Below, piece after piece: positions 26,900-35,417 of a stretch of 64,000 bases of DNA; position 1 is the stretch's first letter, and every line of letters starts with the position of its first letter. The notes beneath the pieces are model-generated. The model saw nothing but the letters and a program-made list of their open reading frames with translations, had not been told where the DNA came from and searched no databases. The stretch is from Nocardia albiluteola. Its GTDB lineage: Bacteria > Actinomycetota > Actinomycetes > Mycobacteriales > Mycobacteriaceae. The DNA lies in contig NZ_JAHKNI010000027.1 in NCBI RefSeq assembly GCF_018860155.1, positions 1-64,000 of the forward strand. The letters run 5' to 3'. The position numbers and the translations under genes are program-made.

Positions 26900-28159
26900 C
26901 TACTCGGCCGTTCGCGACCGATCCAGAGGCCGAGCCAGCAGCGCGGTGGCGGCCGTAATCACCAGCAGCAGGGCGATATACAGCGAGAACAACCGCGGAT
27001 GCGGGGCGGAAAGCTCCTTGAGCGCCGGGGTGGTGCCGCCGAAGATCGCGCTGGCAACGGCGTAGGGCAGCGCCATCACAGTGACCCGATGCCGGGCCGG
27101 GGCGATCGCGGCCGAGGCGCCGGTCAGCGTCGCGGACAGGGTCGCCACGCACACCGCCGCCCCGATCATGAGCACCCAGTAGGTGGTCACCGTCGCGGAA
27201 TTCATCAACAGCTGCATCGGCAGCGTCGCCACCGCCAGGATCAGGGATGCCCCTGCCATCCAGCGCAGCACGCCGATCCGGTCGGCCAGCCAGCCCCAGG
27301 CCGGGGCGATCACCATGAACGCCAGCTGCGACACCACCCCCGCCCACAGCACCTGGGTGTCGGGCATCTTCAGCACGCTGATGGCGTAGCTGGTCGGCGC
27401 ACTGATCCACAGGTAGTACGACGACAGCGAGCCCGCGGTCAGACCCGCCACGGCCAGCACCGGCCAGATCAACGTGCGCCACTCCCGCAGCACCGCAACG
27501 GTTTCCGAGGCGGCGGCGCGGTCCAAGGTCTCGGGCAGGGTGCGCCGCGCGAGCAGGAATACGAACGACAGCACCGCCGCAACCGCAAACGGCACGCGCC
27601 AGTACCCGGCCGTCATCGCCGCCGATCCGACGGCGGCCAGCAGCGCCGCGGCGATCAGATTCGCGCAGACCGTGCCCAATCCGTAGAAGATCGAATACAC
27701 GCTGGTGCCCAGGATCCGCCGACCCTCCGGCGCGGATTCGTACATGTACGCCTGAGCGATGGCCTGCTCGCCGCCGAAGGAGAACCCCAGCACCAGCCGC
27801 CACACCAGCAGCAGCGCCGGGGCGGCCGCCCCGATGCTCTCCCGGCCCGGCGTCAGCGCCATCGCCAGGGTTGCCACACCCGCGAGCGAGATCGATACCA
27901 TCAGTGCCGGCCGCCGGCCACGCTGATCGGCCAGGCGCCCCAGCACCAACGCGCCGACCGGCCGGATCACGAACCCGAGCGCGAAAACGCCCAGGCCGTA
28001 CAGCACCGAATGCTGCAGCGAGCCACCGAAGAAGTGGGGCGAGAAATAGGTCACCAGCAGCGCGTACAGCGACCATTCGTAGGCTTCCAGCGCGGCACCG
28101 GCACCCGAGGCGGTCAGCCGATGGGCCAGGCGGGTGCGCGCAATCACAAGAGTATTCAT
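26900..28159 (-). CDS. MFS transporter (metabolite/H+ symporter type)
   Basis: A 419-residue, 12-helix major facilitator. The loop 2-3 motif is seen as RPVGALVLGRLADQRGRRPA, and FGGEQAIAQAYMYE in helix 5 fits the metabolite:H+ symporter group of organic-acid or betaine transporters. The ATG at 28159 (MNTLVIARTR) is chosen over an unsupported upstream start. It is a paralogue of the next gene. The substrate is unknown. Confidence 0.85.
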   Translation of the reverse strand: MNTLVIARTRLAHRLTASGAGAALEAYEWSLYALLVTYFSPHFFGGSLQHSVLYGLGVFALGFVIRPVGALVLGRLADQRGRRPALMVSISLAGVATLAMALTPGRESIGAAAPALLLVWRLVLGFSFGGEQAIAQAYMYESAPEGRRILGTSVYSIFYGLGTVCANLIAAALLAAVGSAAMTAGYWRVPFAVAAVLSFVFLLARRTLPETLDRAAASETVAVLREWRTLIWPVLAVAGLTAGSLSSYYLWISAPTSYAISVLKMPDTQVLWAGVVSQLAFMVIAPAWGWLADRIGVLRWMAGASLILAVATLPMQLLMNSATVTTYWVLMIGAAVCVATLSATLTGASAAIAPARHRVTVMALPYAVASAIFGGTTPALKELSAPHPRLFSLYIALLLVITAATALLARPLDRSRTAE

Positions 28160-28174
28160 GAGCGCGCCAACTTT

Positions 28175-28191
28175 AACACCGTTCAAGTGTT
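28175..28191. promoter_or_regulatory. Inverted repeat upstream of the first MFS gene
   Basis: AACAC and GTGTT arms with a seven-base centre (CGTTCAA) lie 15-32 bp upstream of the ATG, a placement that would block translation or transcription when bound. The regulator is not identified. Confidence 0.4.
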
Positions 28192-28376
28192 GATGCGACG
28201 TGCGGGTTCGATGCCAACCCGGACACCACACGGCCGATGCGCGTCAGCGCGACCGACGCCCTGGTTCGGCTTGCCGGATCACCGCGACGGGACGGCGAGC
28301 GGGACCGGTTCGGCGCGAACCGGCAGGCGGCTCCCGTCGCACCGGCCATGTGGGAGTCAGGGCTGCCCACAGGGCT

Positions 28377-29660
28377 TCACGGTTGGACGACGACCGGAAT
28401 CACCTCCCCCACAACGTCTTCCGCCACCTCCCCGTGCGGCGACTCCGCACCGCTGCGCGAGGTCAGCTGCAGCGTCGCGAACGTGATGAGCAGCAGCAGC
28501 GCCACATAGCTGCCGATCAGCGCGGTGTGGTCGGCGGTGAGCTGCTTGAGCATCGGCACCGTCCCACCGAACAGCATCGTGGTGAGCGTGTACGGCAGCG
28601 CCTCGGCGGCGACGCGGTAGCGGCCCGGCACCAGGCCGGCGAGCACGGTCGGCATCATCGCCAGTATCGGCGCGTTCAGCAGGTGCGCGGCGACGATCAC
28701 CAGCCAGAAGCCCAGTACCCCACCGTTTTCGAGCCCGTACTGCAGCGGGACGACGGCAATGGCCGCCGCAAGCGCGCCCGCCGCCAGCAGAAACCGGCAC
28801 CCCACCCGGTCGCCCAGGCGCCCGAGCAACGGCACGGCGATGGTGGTCGCCAGCGTCGCGGACATCGCCGCCAGCAGCACCTGCTGATCGTCGAGCTGCA
28901 GCACGCTGATGGCGTAGGTCGTGGACACTCCGCCCCACAGGTAGAACGATGCCGACGCGCCGATCGTCACGCCCGCGACGACCAGCATCGGCAGCGCGAG
29001 CCGCCGCCGCGCCGACCACCAGGAGTAGTCGTCGTGGCGGTAAGCCTGGAACTGCCCGGATTCGACCAGGCCGCCACGCAGCGCGGCGAATACGAAGGAC
29101 GCCACGGCGCCGACCAGGAACGGAACGCGCCAGTATCCGGCGGTCATTCCATCCGATCCCACGGCCGAAACCAGGCCCAGCACAAGCAGATTCGCGAGGA
29201 TTCCGCCGACCCCCGCGGCCGCGGACAGCCAGCTCCCGCCCGTGCCGCGGCGGCCGGGCGTGGTCATCTCGTAGACGTAGCCGTGCCCGAGCGGGGCCTC
29301 ACCGCCGAAGAAGAATCCCAGCAGCGCCCGCCAGCCCAGTACCAGCACCGGCGCCCCGGCGAACGCCGCCGCGCTCGGGGTCACCCCCATGCCCAGCGCC
29401 GCCACCCCGGCCCCGGTCATGCACACCAGCATCGCGGGCTTGCGGCCGCGCACATCGGCGAAGCGGCCCAGAATCACCCCACCGAACGGGCGCGTGACGA
29501 ATCCGACCGCGAAGACCGCGAAGCCGGACACCAGCGAACGCTGCACGTCCGCACCGAAGAAGTTCGGCCCGAAATAGCTCAGCAGCAGCGGATACATTCC
29601 CCAGTCGTAAGCCTCCAACCCGAACCCGGCACACACCGCGACCACCCGGATCTTCGACAT
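28377..29660 (-). CDS. MFS transporter, second paralogue
   Basis: A 427-residue, 12-helix major facilitator related to the preceding one: both start with an EAYDW/EAYEW segment after a short N-terminus and carry the FFFGGEAPLGHGYVYE-type helix 5 and the VGFVTRPFGGVILGRFADVRGRK loop in equivalent places. AAAGGTGG lies before the ATG at 29660. It is separated from its paralogue by 217 bp with its own inverted repeat upstream, so each may be controlled separately. Confidence 0.85.
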   Translation of the reverse strand: MSKIRVVAVCAGFGLEAYDWGMYPLLLSYFGPNFFGADVQRSLVSGFAVFAVGFVTRPFGGVILGRFADVRGRKPAMLVCMTGAGVAALGMGVTPSAAAFAGAPVLVLGWRALLGFFFGGEAPLGHGYVYEMTTPGRRGTGGSWLSAAAGVGGILANLLVLGLVSAVGSDGMTAGYWRVPFLVGAVASFVFAALRGGLVESGQFQAYRHDDYSWWSARRRLALPMLVVAGVTIGASASFYLWGGVSTTYAISVLQLDDQQVLLAAMSATLATTIAVPLLGRLGDRVGCRFLLAAGALAAAIAVVPLQYGLENGGVLGFWLVIVAAHLLNAPILAMMPTVLAGLVPGRYRVAAEALPYTLTTMLFGGTVPMLKQLTADHTALIGSYVALLLLITFATLQLTSRSGAESPHGEVAEDVVGEVIPVVVQP

Positions 29661-29985
29661 CGGCCACCTTTCTGGCGTCGGCACGTACCCATCCACGCGG
29701 CGCGGAGCCGGTCTGGACGAAAGGAAATGCACCACCGGCAACGGCCGGAGGCGGGCGGCGATTCGGTAGTCCCGAGCTGCTGTGTGAAGCGACGGCGAAG
29801 TTCACTGGATATTCGCTGCGGATTTCACGCTAGCGAAATCCCTTGCGACAACACGCCATAACTCGCGAAAGTGATCGGTGCGTCATCAGAAATCGGGATA
29901 ATTCGGATCAAAACCAACTGGGCGGTTGATTTATTACATCAGCGGACCAGGTCGGCCGGAGTCGCCGTCGCGGGCTCGGTGCAAA
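29661..29985. other. Intergenic region upstream of the second MFS gene
   Basis: 325 bp, AT-richer than its surroundings. It holds the inverted repeat at 29820-29841 and no gene. Confidence 0.4.
29820..29841. promoter_or_regulatory. Inverted repeat GGATTTC-N8-GAAATCC
   Basis: Seven-base perfect arms around ACGCTAGC, about 160 bp upstream of the second MFS transporter. A candidate operator; no regulator is assigned. Confidence 0.35.
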
Positions 29986-30336
29986 TCAGAACGGATGCCC
30001 CTCGGGGTCCAGGAGCACGCGGAAGCGTTCCCCGCCGGGCTGATACGACGCGAGGGTGGCACCCAGCTCGAGCAGCTGCCTTTCCGCCTCTCCGAGGTCC
30101 TCAACGCTGAAGTCCAGGTGGACCCGGCCGGGCGCTGCGGGGTCGGGCCACGGCGCCGGTTGACGGTTGGCAACACGCTGGAAGTCGAGGCGAATACCGG
30201 GGTCGCTGGTGAGCACGACGAAATCCGGGCTCCCGGAACGCAGCTGCCCGCCGAGGAAGGTCCGATAGAACCGTGCCAGGCCGACGGGGTCCGGGCAGTC
30301 GATGGTGGCGGCGAACAGGCGCGCACGGAGGGTCAT
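29986..30336 (-). CDS. VOC/glyoxalase-fold protein
   Basis: A 116-residue protein of the vicinal-oxygen-chelate superfamily: beta-alpha-beta modules with DPVGLARFYRTFLGG near the start, VHLDFSVEDL in the middle and the C-terminal DPEGHPF. Typical members bind a metal and act on small molecules or mediate resistance; no activity can be deduced. The ATG at 30336 is preferred over the GTG at 30345 because AGGTG lies six bases upstream. It converges with no gene and is divergent from ctaA. Confidence 0.8.
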   Translation of the reverse strand: MTLRARLFAATIDCPDPVGLARFYRTFLGGQLRSGSPDFVVLTSDPGIRLDFQRVANRQPAPWPDPAAPGRVHLDFSVEDLGEAERQLLELGATLASYQPGGERFRVLLDPEGHPF

Positions 30337-30444
30337 GTGGAACACCTATCAGCCGCGCGGTCCCCTGTCAGGCGTTCGGGTGACCGGTGCGGCTACAACG
30401 ACGGGCCGTAGTAGCCCGCGTGCGGCGGCTGCATCGGCCCGGAC

Positions 30445-30450
30445 TACCAT
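30445..30450 (+). promoter_or_regulatory. -10 hexamer of ctaA, leaderless arrangement
   Basis: TACCAT is placed so that a start seven bases later coincides with the GTG at 30457. Confidence 0.5.
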
Positions 30451-30456
30451 CGTTTT

Positions 30457-31431
30457 GTGCTGTCACGCGCCTTCATGCGACTCGTCGACCTGCTGCCGCT
30501 GCCCTCCCTTCGAGTGCAGCGGATCATTGCGTTCCTCGTGGTGTTGTCCCAGGCCGGGATCTCGGTCACCGGTGCGGTGGTGCGCGTCACGTCCTCGGGC
30601 CTGGGCTGCCCGACGTGGCCGACCTGCTTCCCCGGCAGCTTCACCCCGGTTCCGCACGCGGCGGTGCCGTTCTGGCATCAGGCCGTCGAGTTCTCCAACC
30701 GCATGGCGGCCTTCGTCGTCACGTTCTTCGCGGCGCTGGTGGTGCTCGCGGTGCTGCGGGCGCGGCGGCGGGGCGAGGTCGTCGCCTATGCGTGGCTGAT
30801 GCCGGGCGGCACCGTGCTGCAGGCCGTCCTCGGCGGCATCACCGTGCGCGCCGGGCTGCTGTGGTGGACGGTGTCGATCCACCTGCTGGCCTCGATGCTG
30901 ATGGTGTGGCTCTCGGTCCTGCTGTTCGCGAAGATCGGCGAGCCCGACGACGGCATCGCCGCGCCGCGAGTGCCCGCGCCGCTGCGCTGGCTGACCGTCC
31001 TGAGCGCGGTGGCGCTGACGGCCACCCTCGTCGCGGGAACCTTCGTCACCGGCGCCGGGCCGCATGCGGGCGATGAGAGCGTCACCAAACCCGTTGCGCG
31101 CCTGAAGATCGAGATCGTGACCCTGGTGCACGCGCATGCGGAGATGGTCGTGGCGTACCTCGCGCTGATCATCGGCCTCGGCTTCGGCCTGGCGGCCGTC
31201 GGCATGACGCGCGCCCTGCGCAACCGCCTCGCCGTGGTGATCGCGCTGGTGTGCGCGCAGGGCCTGGTGGGCATCGTGCAGTACTTCACCCACGTTCCCG
31301 CCGCACTGGTCGCCGCGCACGTGGGCGGCGCGGCCGCCTGCACCGCCGCCACCGCCGCCCTCTGGGCCGCCATGCGCACCCGCGAATCAATCACGGCGCA
31401 GACGGAGAGCCAGGTCGCGCACGCGTCCTGA
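30457..31431 (+). CDS. ctaA: Heme A synthase CtaA/Cox15
   Basis: A 324-residue membrane protein that oxidises the heme O methyl group to make heme A for cytochrome oxidase. It has about eight hydrophobic helices. The cysteine pair in SSGLGCPTWPTC (C51, C57) and the heme-ligand histidine of FWHQAVEFSNR (H74) match the family, and the second half contains VHAHAEMV. The GTG start is supported by the TACCAT hexamer seven bases upstream. An ATG at 30475 is a shorter alternative. Confidence 0.93.
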   Translation: MLSRAFMRLVDLLPLPSLRVQRIIAFLVVLSQAGISVTGAVVRVTSSGLGCPTWPTCFPGSFTPVPHAAVPFWHQAVEFSNRMAAFVVTFFAALVVLAVLRARRRGEVVAYAWLMPGGTVLQAVLGGITVRAGLLWWTVSIHLLASMLMVWLSVLLFAKIGEPDDGIAAPRVPAPLRWLTVLSAVALTATLVAGTFVTGAGPHAGDESVTKPVARLKIEIVTLVHAHAEMVVAYLALIIGLGFGLAAVGMTRALRNRLAVVIALVCAQGLVGIVQYFTHVPAALVAAHVGGAAACTAATAALWAAMRTRESITAQTESQVAHAS

Positions 31432-31487
31432 TCGTCACCGCCGTCCCAGCTCACGGGAGCGATGCACGGCCCCCGCCCGGTATCGGC

Positions 31488-31493
31488 GATAAT
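31488..31493 (+). promoter_or_regulatory. -10 hexamer of the FmdB-type gene, leaderless arrangement
   Basis: GATAAT lies so that transcription seven bases downstream starts at the ATG at 31500. No Shine-Dalgarno sequence is seen. Confidence 0.45.
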
Positions 31494-31499
31494 TCCGGC

Positions 31500-31718
31500 A
31501 TGCCGACTTACGCGTACCGCTGCCGCGAATGCACCGAGACCTTCGAGCTCCACCGGCCGATGAGCGAGTCGAGCGCCCCCGCGACCTGCCCCGACGGCCA
31601 CGCCGATACGGTCAAACTCCTCACCACCATCGCCCTCACCGGCTCCGCGGGCGGATCGGCCGGCCCGACCCCCGCACCCGCGGCCGGAGGCTGCTGCGGT
31701 GGCGGGTGCTGCGGATAG
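31500..31718 (+). CDS. FmdB-family zinc-ribbon protein
   Basis: A 72-residue protein. Residues 1-45 are the FmdB zinc ribbon: MPTYAYRCRECTETFE with CxxC and a second pair that is incomplete (TCPDGH, where the usual second cysteine is replaced by histidine-containing sequence). The C-terminus is Gly/Cys-rich (GGCCGGGCCG). Such proteins bind zinc or other metals; function is unknown. The start is decided by the leaderless -10. A diverged tail copy follows (31748). Confidence 0.85.
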   Translation: MPTYAYRCRECTETFELHRPMSESSAPATCPDGHADTVKLLTTIALTGSAGGSAGPTPAPAAGGCCGGGCCG

Positions 31719-31747
31719 GCGAATCTCCGCCTTCATATCGGCCGTCC

Positions 31748-31870
31748 ACGGCAGACGGCCACGCCGACGCGGCCGAACTGCTGACCACCATCGCCCGCAC
31801 CGGCTCCGTCGGCTGGTCCGCGAACCCGAGCCCGGATAGCCGAATCGCCACATTTGGCGTCGGCCGGCCT
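31748..31870 (+). pseudogene. Diverged copy of the FmdB-type gene tail
   Basis: Codons from 31754 read DGHADAAELLTTIARTGS, matching DGHADTVKLLTTIALTGS in the intact gene. Several differences are synonymous (for example CTC to CTG). The tail is shorter than in the parent (the Cys-rich end is missing). Similarity continues past the stop: GGATAG, CGAATC and CGGCC recur in both downstream flanks. There is no start codon or ribosome-binding site, so it is a remnant. Confidence 0.75.
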
Positions 31871-31913
31871 CGGTGTACGGACGACGGCGCGGACAGCACC
31901 CAGTAGTCGGCGC

Positions 31914-32798
31914 TCAGGAGGCGGGCCGGTCCGCCACAACGGCACACCCCAGGCCGTAGAACCGGGATTCGGCGCGGGCGGGGACCGACAGCTCACGGGC
32001 GGTATCGGCGAGTTTCTCGTTCGCGGTGACCGAGAATCCCTGTGCGACAAGCAGTGTGTGCATCTGCTCGGGAGTCCAGGCCGACACGTGGCGCTCGTGC
32101 CGCAGCGGGTTCTGGGCCCCGGACAGCGCGCTGTAGACACGCATCGCCCGGCGGCCCATGCCCGACAGGCGATACGGGACGGGATAGGTGGCGATCAGGC
32201 GGCTACCGGGGGCCGACCGTCCGGCCACAACCGCGAGGGTCGAATCGACCTCGGGCTGCGTCAGATAGGGCAGCACGCCCTCCCAGACCCACGTGGTCGC
32301 CACCGCCGAGTCGTGCCCCGCACCGGCTAGGGCGGCACCGAGCGCGTCGCGGCCGAAATCGACCGGGACATACGTCAGCGACTTCGCCACCGGTTCCAGC
32401 CCGTCTGCCCGCTCCCGCTTGTCCTGTTGCGAGGCGGGGTGATCCACCTCGAACACCGCCACGTCCGACAGCTCGGTCATCCGCCACGCGCGCGCATCCA
32501 ATCCGGCGCCGAGGACGACGAGCTGGGAGTTGCGCGCCGCGCGAACCGCGTCGTCGATCACGACGGTGCGCGTGACCAGAACCGTGGCGGTGGCGGTCAG
32601 CATCTCGTACCCCAGCCGGTCCCGCCAGCCCGATGGTGCGGATTCGGTGCGGGCGTGCTCCACCTCGGATCGTTCCTCACTCCGAAGTAGTTGCACCGCA
32701 ACGGGGTCGGAGAATCGCCCGGGCGCCATCCGTCCGTCGCCCACCGCCCGGCCCTGACATACCAGCACTGCGGTGCGGCTCGCCTGTTTGTCCGTCAC
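31914..32798 (-). CDS. Class I SAM-dependent methyltransferase (leucine carboxyl methyltransferase family)
   Basis: A 294-residue methyltransferase of the group expanded in Nocardia and mycobacteria. The SAM-binding motif is VVLGAGLDARAWRM (about residues 94-107), with the acidic residue of the second strand in FEVDHP and the characteristic WVWEGVLPYL later. Substrates of this family are mostly unknown. No signal peptide. It lies alone between the FmdB remnant and the secreted PheC-like gene. Confidence 0.88.
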   Translation of the reverse strand: MTDKQASRTAVLVCQGRAVGDGRMAPGRFSDPVAVQLLRSEERSEVEHARTESAPSGWRDRLGYEMLTATATVLVTRTVVIDDAVRAARNSQLVVLGAGLDARAWRMTELSDVAVFEVDHPASQQDKRERADGLEPVAKSLTYVPVDFGRDALGAALAGAGHDSAVATTWVWEGVLPYLTQPEVDSTLAVVAGRSAPGSRLIATYPVPYRLSGMGRRAMRVYSALSGAQNPLRHERHVSAWTPEQMHTLLVAQGFSVTANEKLADTARELSVPARAESRFYGLGCAVVADRPAS

Positions 32799-32868
32799 GC
32801 CCGCCGATTATCGTCCTCGCGGACCGAATCCGCCGCTCGACATCGCGACGCGGCACGCCGGAATCGGC

Positions 32869-33648
32869 TCACGCGGTCGCGTTGGGCCCGATCCACTGGT
32901 CGAACAGCCGGTTCATGCCGTCGGTGACGAGCTGGGATTCGAGCCAGCTGTTGACCTCCGCGGCCAGCAGCGGGTCGTTCTTGCGGAGCAGGAAGATTTT
33001 GCCCGAGGAGTCGAATGTCTTGTCCGGGTGCAACACTCGCAGGTCCGGATGCTGGCGTACGCGGTAGCGGCCCTCGACCGAATCGGTCACGAACACATCG
33101 GCGCGACCGTTGGCCACCTGGTCCACGATCGTCGTGTTGTCCGGCCACAGGATCAGGTGCGCGGCAGGGAAATGCGCGTGCGCGAACTGCTCGTTGGTGC
33201 CGCCGGGATTCACGACGACCCGCACGCCGGGCCGGTTGATCTGATCGATCGTGGCGTACCTGCCCGCGTCGGCGGCCCGGACGATCGGCGTCTTGCCGTC
33301 GGTTCCGTAGTTGATCGAGAAGTCCGAGAATGCGCGACGCGACGCCGATTCCGACACGCCGCCGACCGCGATATCGCAGTTCTTCGCGCCGAAGTCCGCC
33401 GCCAGGGTCGGCCAGGTGGTGTGCACGAATTCCACCGGTTGATGCAGCACCCCGCCCAGGCCGTTCGCCAGATCGATGTCGATGCCGCGGTATCCGCCGT
33501 GGCCGTCGGCGATCGAATAGGGCGCGTAATCGCCGGTGGTACATACCCGCAGCGCGTCGCCGGGCTGTTGCGCCCCGGCCGGAACCGTCACGGGCACAAG
33601 GGATACAACACCGGCCGCGGCAGCGGCAAGAACATATCGGACTCGCAT
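32869..33648 (-). CDS. Secreted PheC-like protein (periplasmic-binding-protein fold)
   Basis: A 259-residue exported protein with a Sec signal peptide (MRVRYVLAAAAAGVVS, cleavage near AGAQ). The mature part has the SBP-type fold. Two motifs, NPGGTNE and the later DNTTIV, are typical of cyclohexadienyl dehydratase PheC, which converts prephenate or arogenate in phenylalanine synthesis, rather than of plain amino-acid-binding proteins. The ATG at 33648 is preferred over the upstream TTG, which would put the SD-like GGGAAG inside the gene. No transporter genes accompany it, which fits an enzyme better than a binding protein. Confidence 0.8.
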   Translation of the reverse strand: MRVRYVLAAAAAGVVSLVPVTVPAGAQQPGDALRVCTTGDYAPYSIADGHGGYRGIDIDLANGLGGVLHQPVEFVHTTWPTLAADFGAKNCDIAVGGVSESASRRAFSDFSINYGTDGKTPIVRAADAGRYATIDQINRPGVRVVVNPGGTNEQFAHAHFPAAHLILWPDNTTIVDQVANGRADVFVTDSVEGRYRVRQHPDLRVLHPDKTFDSSGKIFLLRKNDPLLAAEVNSWLESQLVTDGMNRLFDQWIGPNATA

Positions 33649-33996
33649 AGAACTTCCCAATGCCTCACGTCATTTGCGCACGTATCGTGCAGGTGCGCTC
33701 CCGGCATTCACCGGGCTTGACGGAGACAATACGTCACCTGGCCGCGGACGGCTCCGGCGCTGCGAATCGCAATGGCAGCCGCACAGCGCGTCTGCTCCGG
33801 GATCCACGTGGCCGGGCGGAGACGTCGACGTCACCGGGGACCGGTCCGGACACCTCGCTCACGATGCCGATCCGATCGCGGACCGGTACGACCAGGGGAG
33901 CCGCTCGAGATACCAATCCGAGCGCGACCGGTTCGGCGATGCGGGGGATCTCGTACGGCGAGAACCCTTCAACGCCGACTACTCGGCGCGGCGGGA
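33649..33996. other. Intergenic region, no supported gene
   Basis: 348 bp. A TTG-initiated frame on the minus strand (33734-34000) overlaps the preceding stop but has shadow-like composition and no motif. No hairpin terminator was found. Confidence 0.4.
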
Positions 33997-34341
33997 TCAA
34001 CGCTCGTTGCGCGCCTTGGGGAATCGAGTCTGGCGGGCGACCCAGCCGGCCATCTTGGCCCAGTGGCCAGGGGCCGGGGTGACGATGGAGGTCAGCTCGC
34101 GGTCCCAGTGCTCGGTCTCGGTGAGGCCGTCCACGAGGCCGAACAGCGCCTTCGCCGTGGCCATATCGCCGACGACGCGGTCGCCCAGGATGCCGTCCTT
34201 GCCGACCAGGGTGATCCGCACCCCGGCGCGGCCGATCGGCTGCAGCACCGCGGTGGCGGAACCGCCGTGGTCGGCGACGAATTCCTTGACCGAATCGATC
34301 ACGGCGGGCGACGGCTTCGCGGGGGCCGCTGTAGCACTCAT
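33997..34341 (-). CDS. Conserved hypothetical protein, Rv1455-like
   Basis: A 114-residue soluble protein, start MSATAAPAKPSPAVIDSV. It occupies the place of Rv1455 next to qor in mycobacteria, and its length fits, so orthology is inferred from synteny. It contains an internal glycine-rich turn (GSATAVLQPIG) and ends in basic residues. The start is supported by TAAACT at 34354-34349, eight bases before the ATG. The long frame extending upstream overlaps qor and is a shadow. Function unknown. Confidence 0.75.
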   Translation of the reverse strand: MSATAAPAKPSPAVIDSVKEFVADHGGSATAVLQPIGRAGVRITLVGKDGILGDRVVGDMATAKALFGLVDGLTETEHWDRELTSIVTPAPGHWAKMAGWVARQTRFPKARNER

Positions 34342-34348
34342 GGCGGGA

Positions 34349-34354
34349 AGTTTA
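34349..34354 (-). promoter_or_regulatory. -10 hexamer of the Rv1455-like gene, leaderless arrangement
   Basis: TAAACT is followed by seven bases and then the ATG at 34341, the same hexamer and spacing as upstream of secG. Confidence 0.45.
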
Positions 34355-34422
34355 CCGCCCGGTAAGTCCGGTCCGGCGCGCCACCGGGAATGAAGCGCGT
34401 CACTGCGGTGTAGAACCAGACC

Positions 34423-35388
34423 ATGCATGCGATTCAGGTTTCCGAAAACGGCGGTCCCGAGGTCCTGCACTACACCGAGCTGCCGGATCCGGAGGCCGGC
34501 CCGGGTCAGCTGCTGGTCGACACCGACGCCATCGGGGTGAATTTCATCGATACGTACATCCGCGCGGGCGTCTACCCGCAGGAGTTGCCGTACGTCCCCG
34601 GCGCCGAGGGCACCGGCGTGGTGGCCGCGATCGGCGACGGGGTCACCGAATTCCGCGTCGGCGACCGGGTGGCCTGGGCGGGCGGTGCGCGGAGCTACGC
34701 GCAGAAGGTCACCGTCGATGCGGCGGCCGCGATTCCGGTACCCGCGGGAGTCGATCCGGCCGTGGCCGCCTCGGCGCTGCTGCAGGGCATGACGGCCCAT
34801 TACCTGATCGAATCGGTCTACCGGCCCGAACCCGGCGAGTCCGTGCTGGTGCACGCCGGCGCGGGCGGCGTGGGCATGATCCTGACCCAGCTCGCGGCCG
34901 CCCGCGGGGTACGGGTGATCACCACGGTCTCGACCGACGAGAAGGAGGCCATCTCGCGCGAGGCCGGCGCGGCCGAGGTGCTGCGCTACGACCCCGAGCT
35001 GGCCCTGCAGGTGCGCAAGCTGACCGACGGCGCCGGCGTGGCCGCGGTCTACGACGGCGTCGGCAAGGACACCTTCGACGCCAGCCTCGACTCCCTGCGC
35101 GTGCGCGGCACGCTCGCCCTGTTCGGCGGCGCCAGCGGCCAGGTGCCCCCCTTCGACCTGCAGCGCCTCAACCGCGGCGGCGGCCTGTTCGTCACCCGCC
35201 CCTCGCTGGCCCACTACACCCGCGACCGCGCCGAATTACTCTGGCGCGCAGGCGATATCTTCAACGCGATCGCCGCGGGCACACTGAAAATCCGGATCGG
35301 CGCCCGCTACCCGCTCGCCGAGGCGCAGCAGGCCCACCGCGACCTCGAGGGCCGCAGGACCACCGGGTCCATCGTCCTGATCCCCTGA
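34423..35388 (+). CDS. qor: NADPH:quinone oxidoreductase, zeta-crystallin-type
   Basis: A 321-residue medium-chain dehydrogenase/reductase without the structural zinc ligands, as in quinone oxidoreductases. The nucleotide-binding motif is HAGAGGVGMILTQLA, with a catalytic-domain segment IGVNFIDTYIRAGVY typical of Qor. It should reduce quinones using NADPH. A TAGAAC sequence seven bases before the ATG could be a weak -10 for leaderless transcription. The position divergent from the Rv1455-like gene matches mycobacterial synteny. Confidence 0.9.
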   Translation: MHAIQVSENGGPEVLHYTELPDPEAGPGQLLVDTDAIGVNFIDTYIRAGVYPQELPYVPGAEGTGVVAAIGDGVTEFRVGDRVAWAGGARSYAQKVTVDAAAAIPVPAGVDPAVAASALLQGMTAHYLIESVYRPEPGESVLVHAGAGGVGMILTQLAAARGVRVITTVSTDEKEAISREAGAAEVLRYDPELALQVRKLTDGAGVAAVYDGVGKDTFDASLDSLRVRGTLALFGGASGQVPPFDLQRLNRGGGLFVTRPSLAHYTRDRAELLWRAGDIFNAIAAGTLKIRIGARYPLAEAQQAHRDLEGRRTTGSIVLIP

Positions 35389-35417
35389 GTCCGTAAATCT
35401 CTGCCACAGAACGGGCT

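Noticed and set aside
31529..31906. 125-codon frame running through the FmdB tail copy
   Set aside because: It overlaps the intact FmdB-type gene in another frame and only its middle matches that family, so it is a remnant in a chance frame.
33734..34000. TTG-started 88-codon minus-strand frame overlapping the Rv1455-like stop
   Set aside because: The TTGA overlap is suggestive, but there is no Shine-Dalgarno sequence, no motif and the composition is shadow-like.
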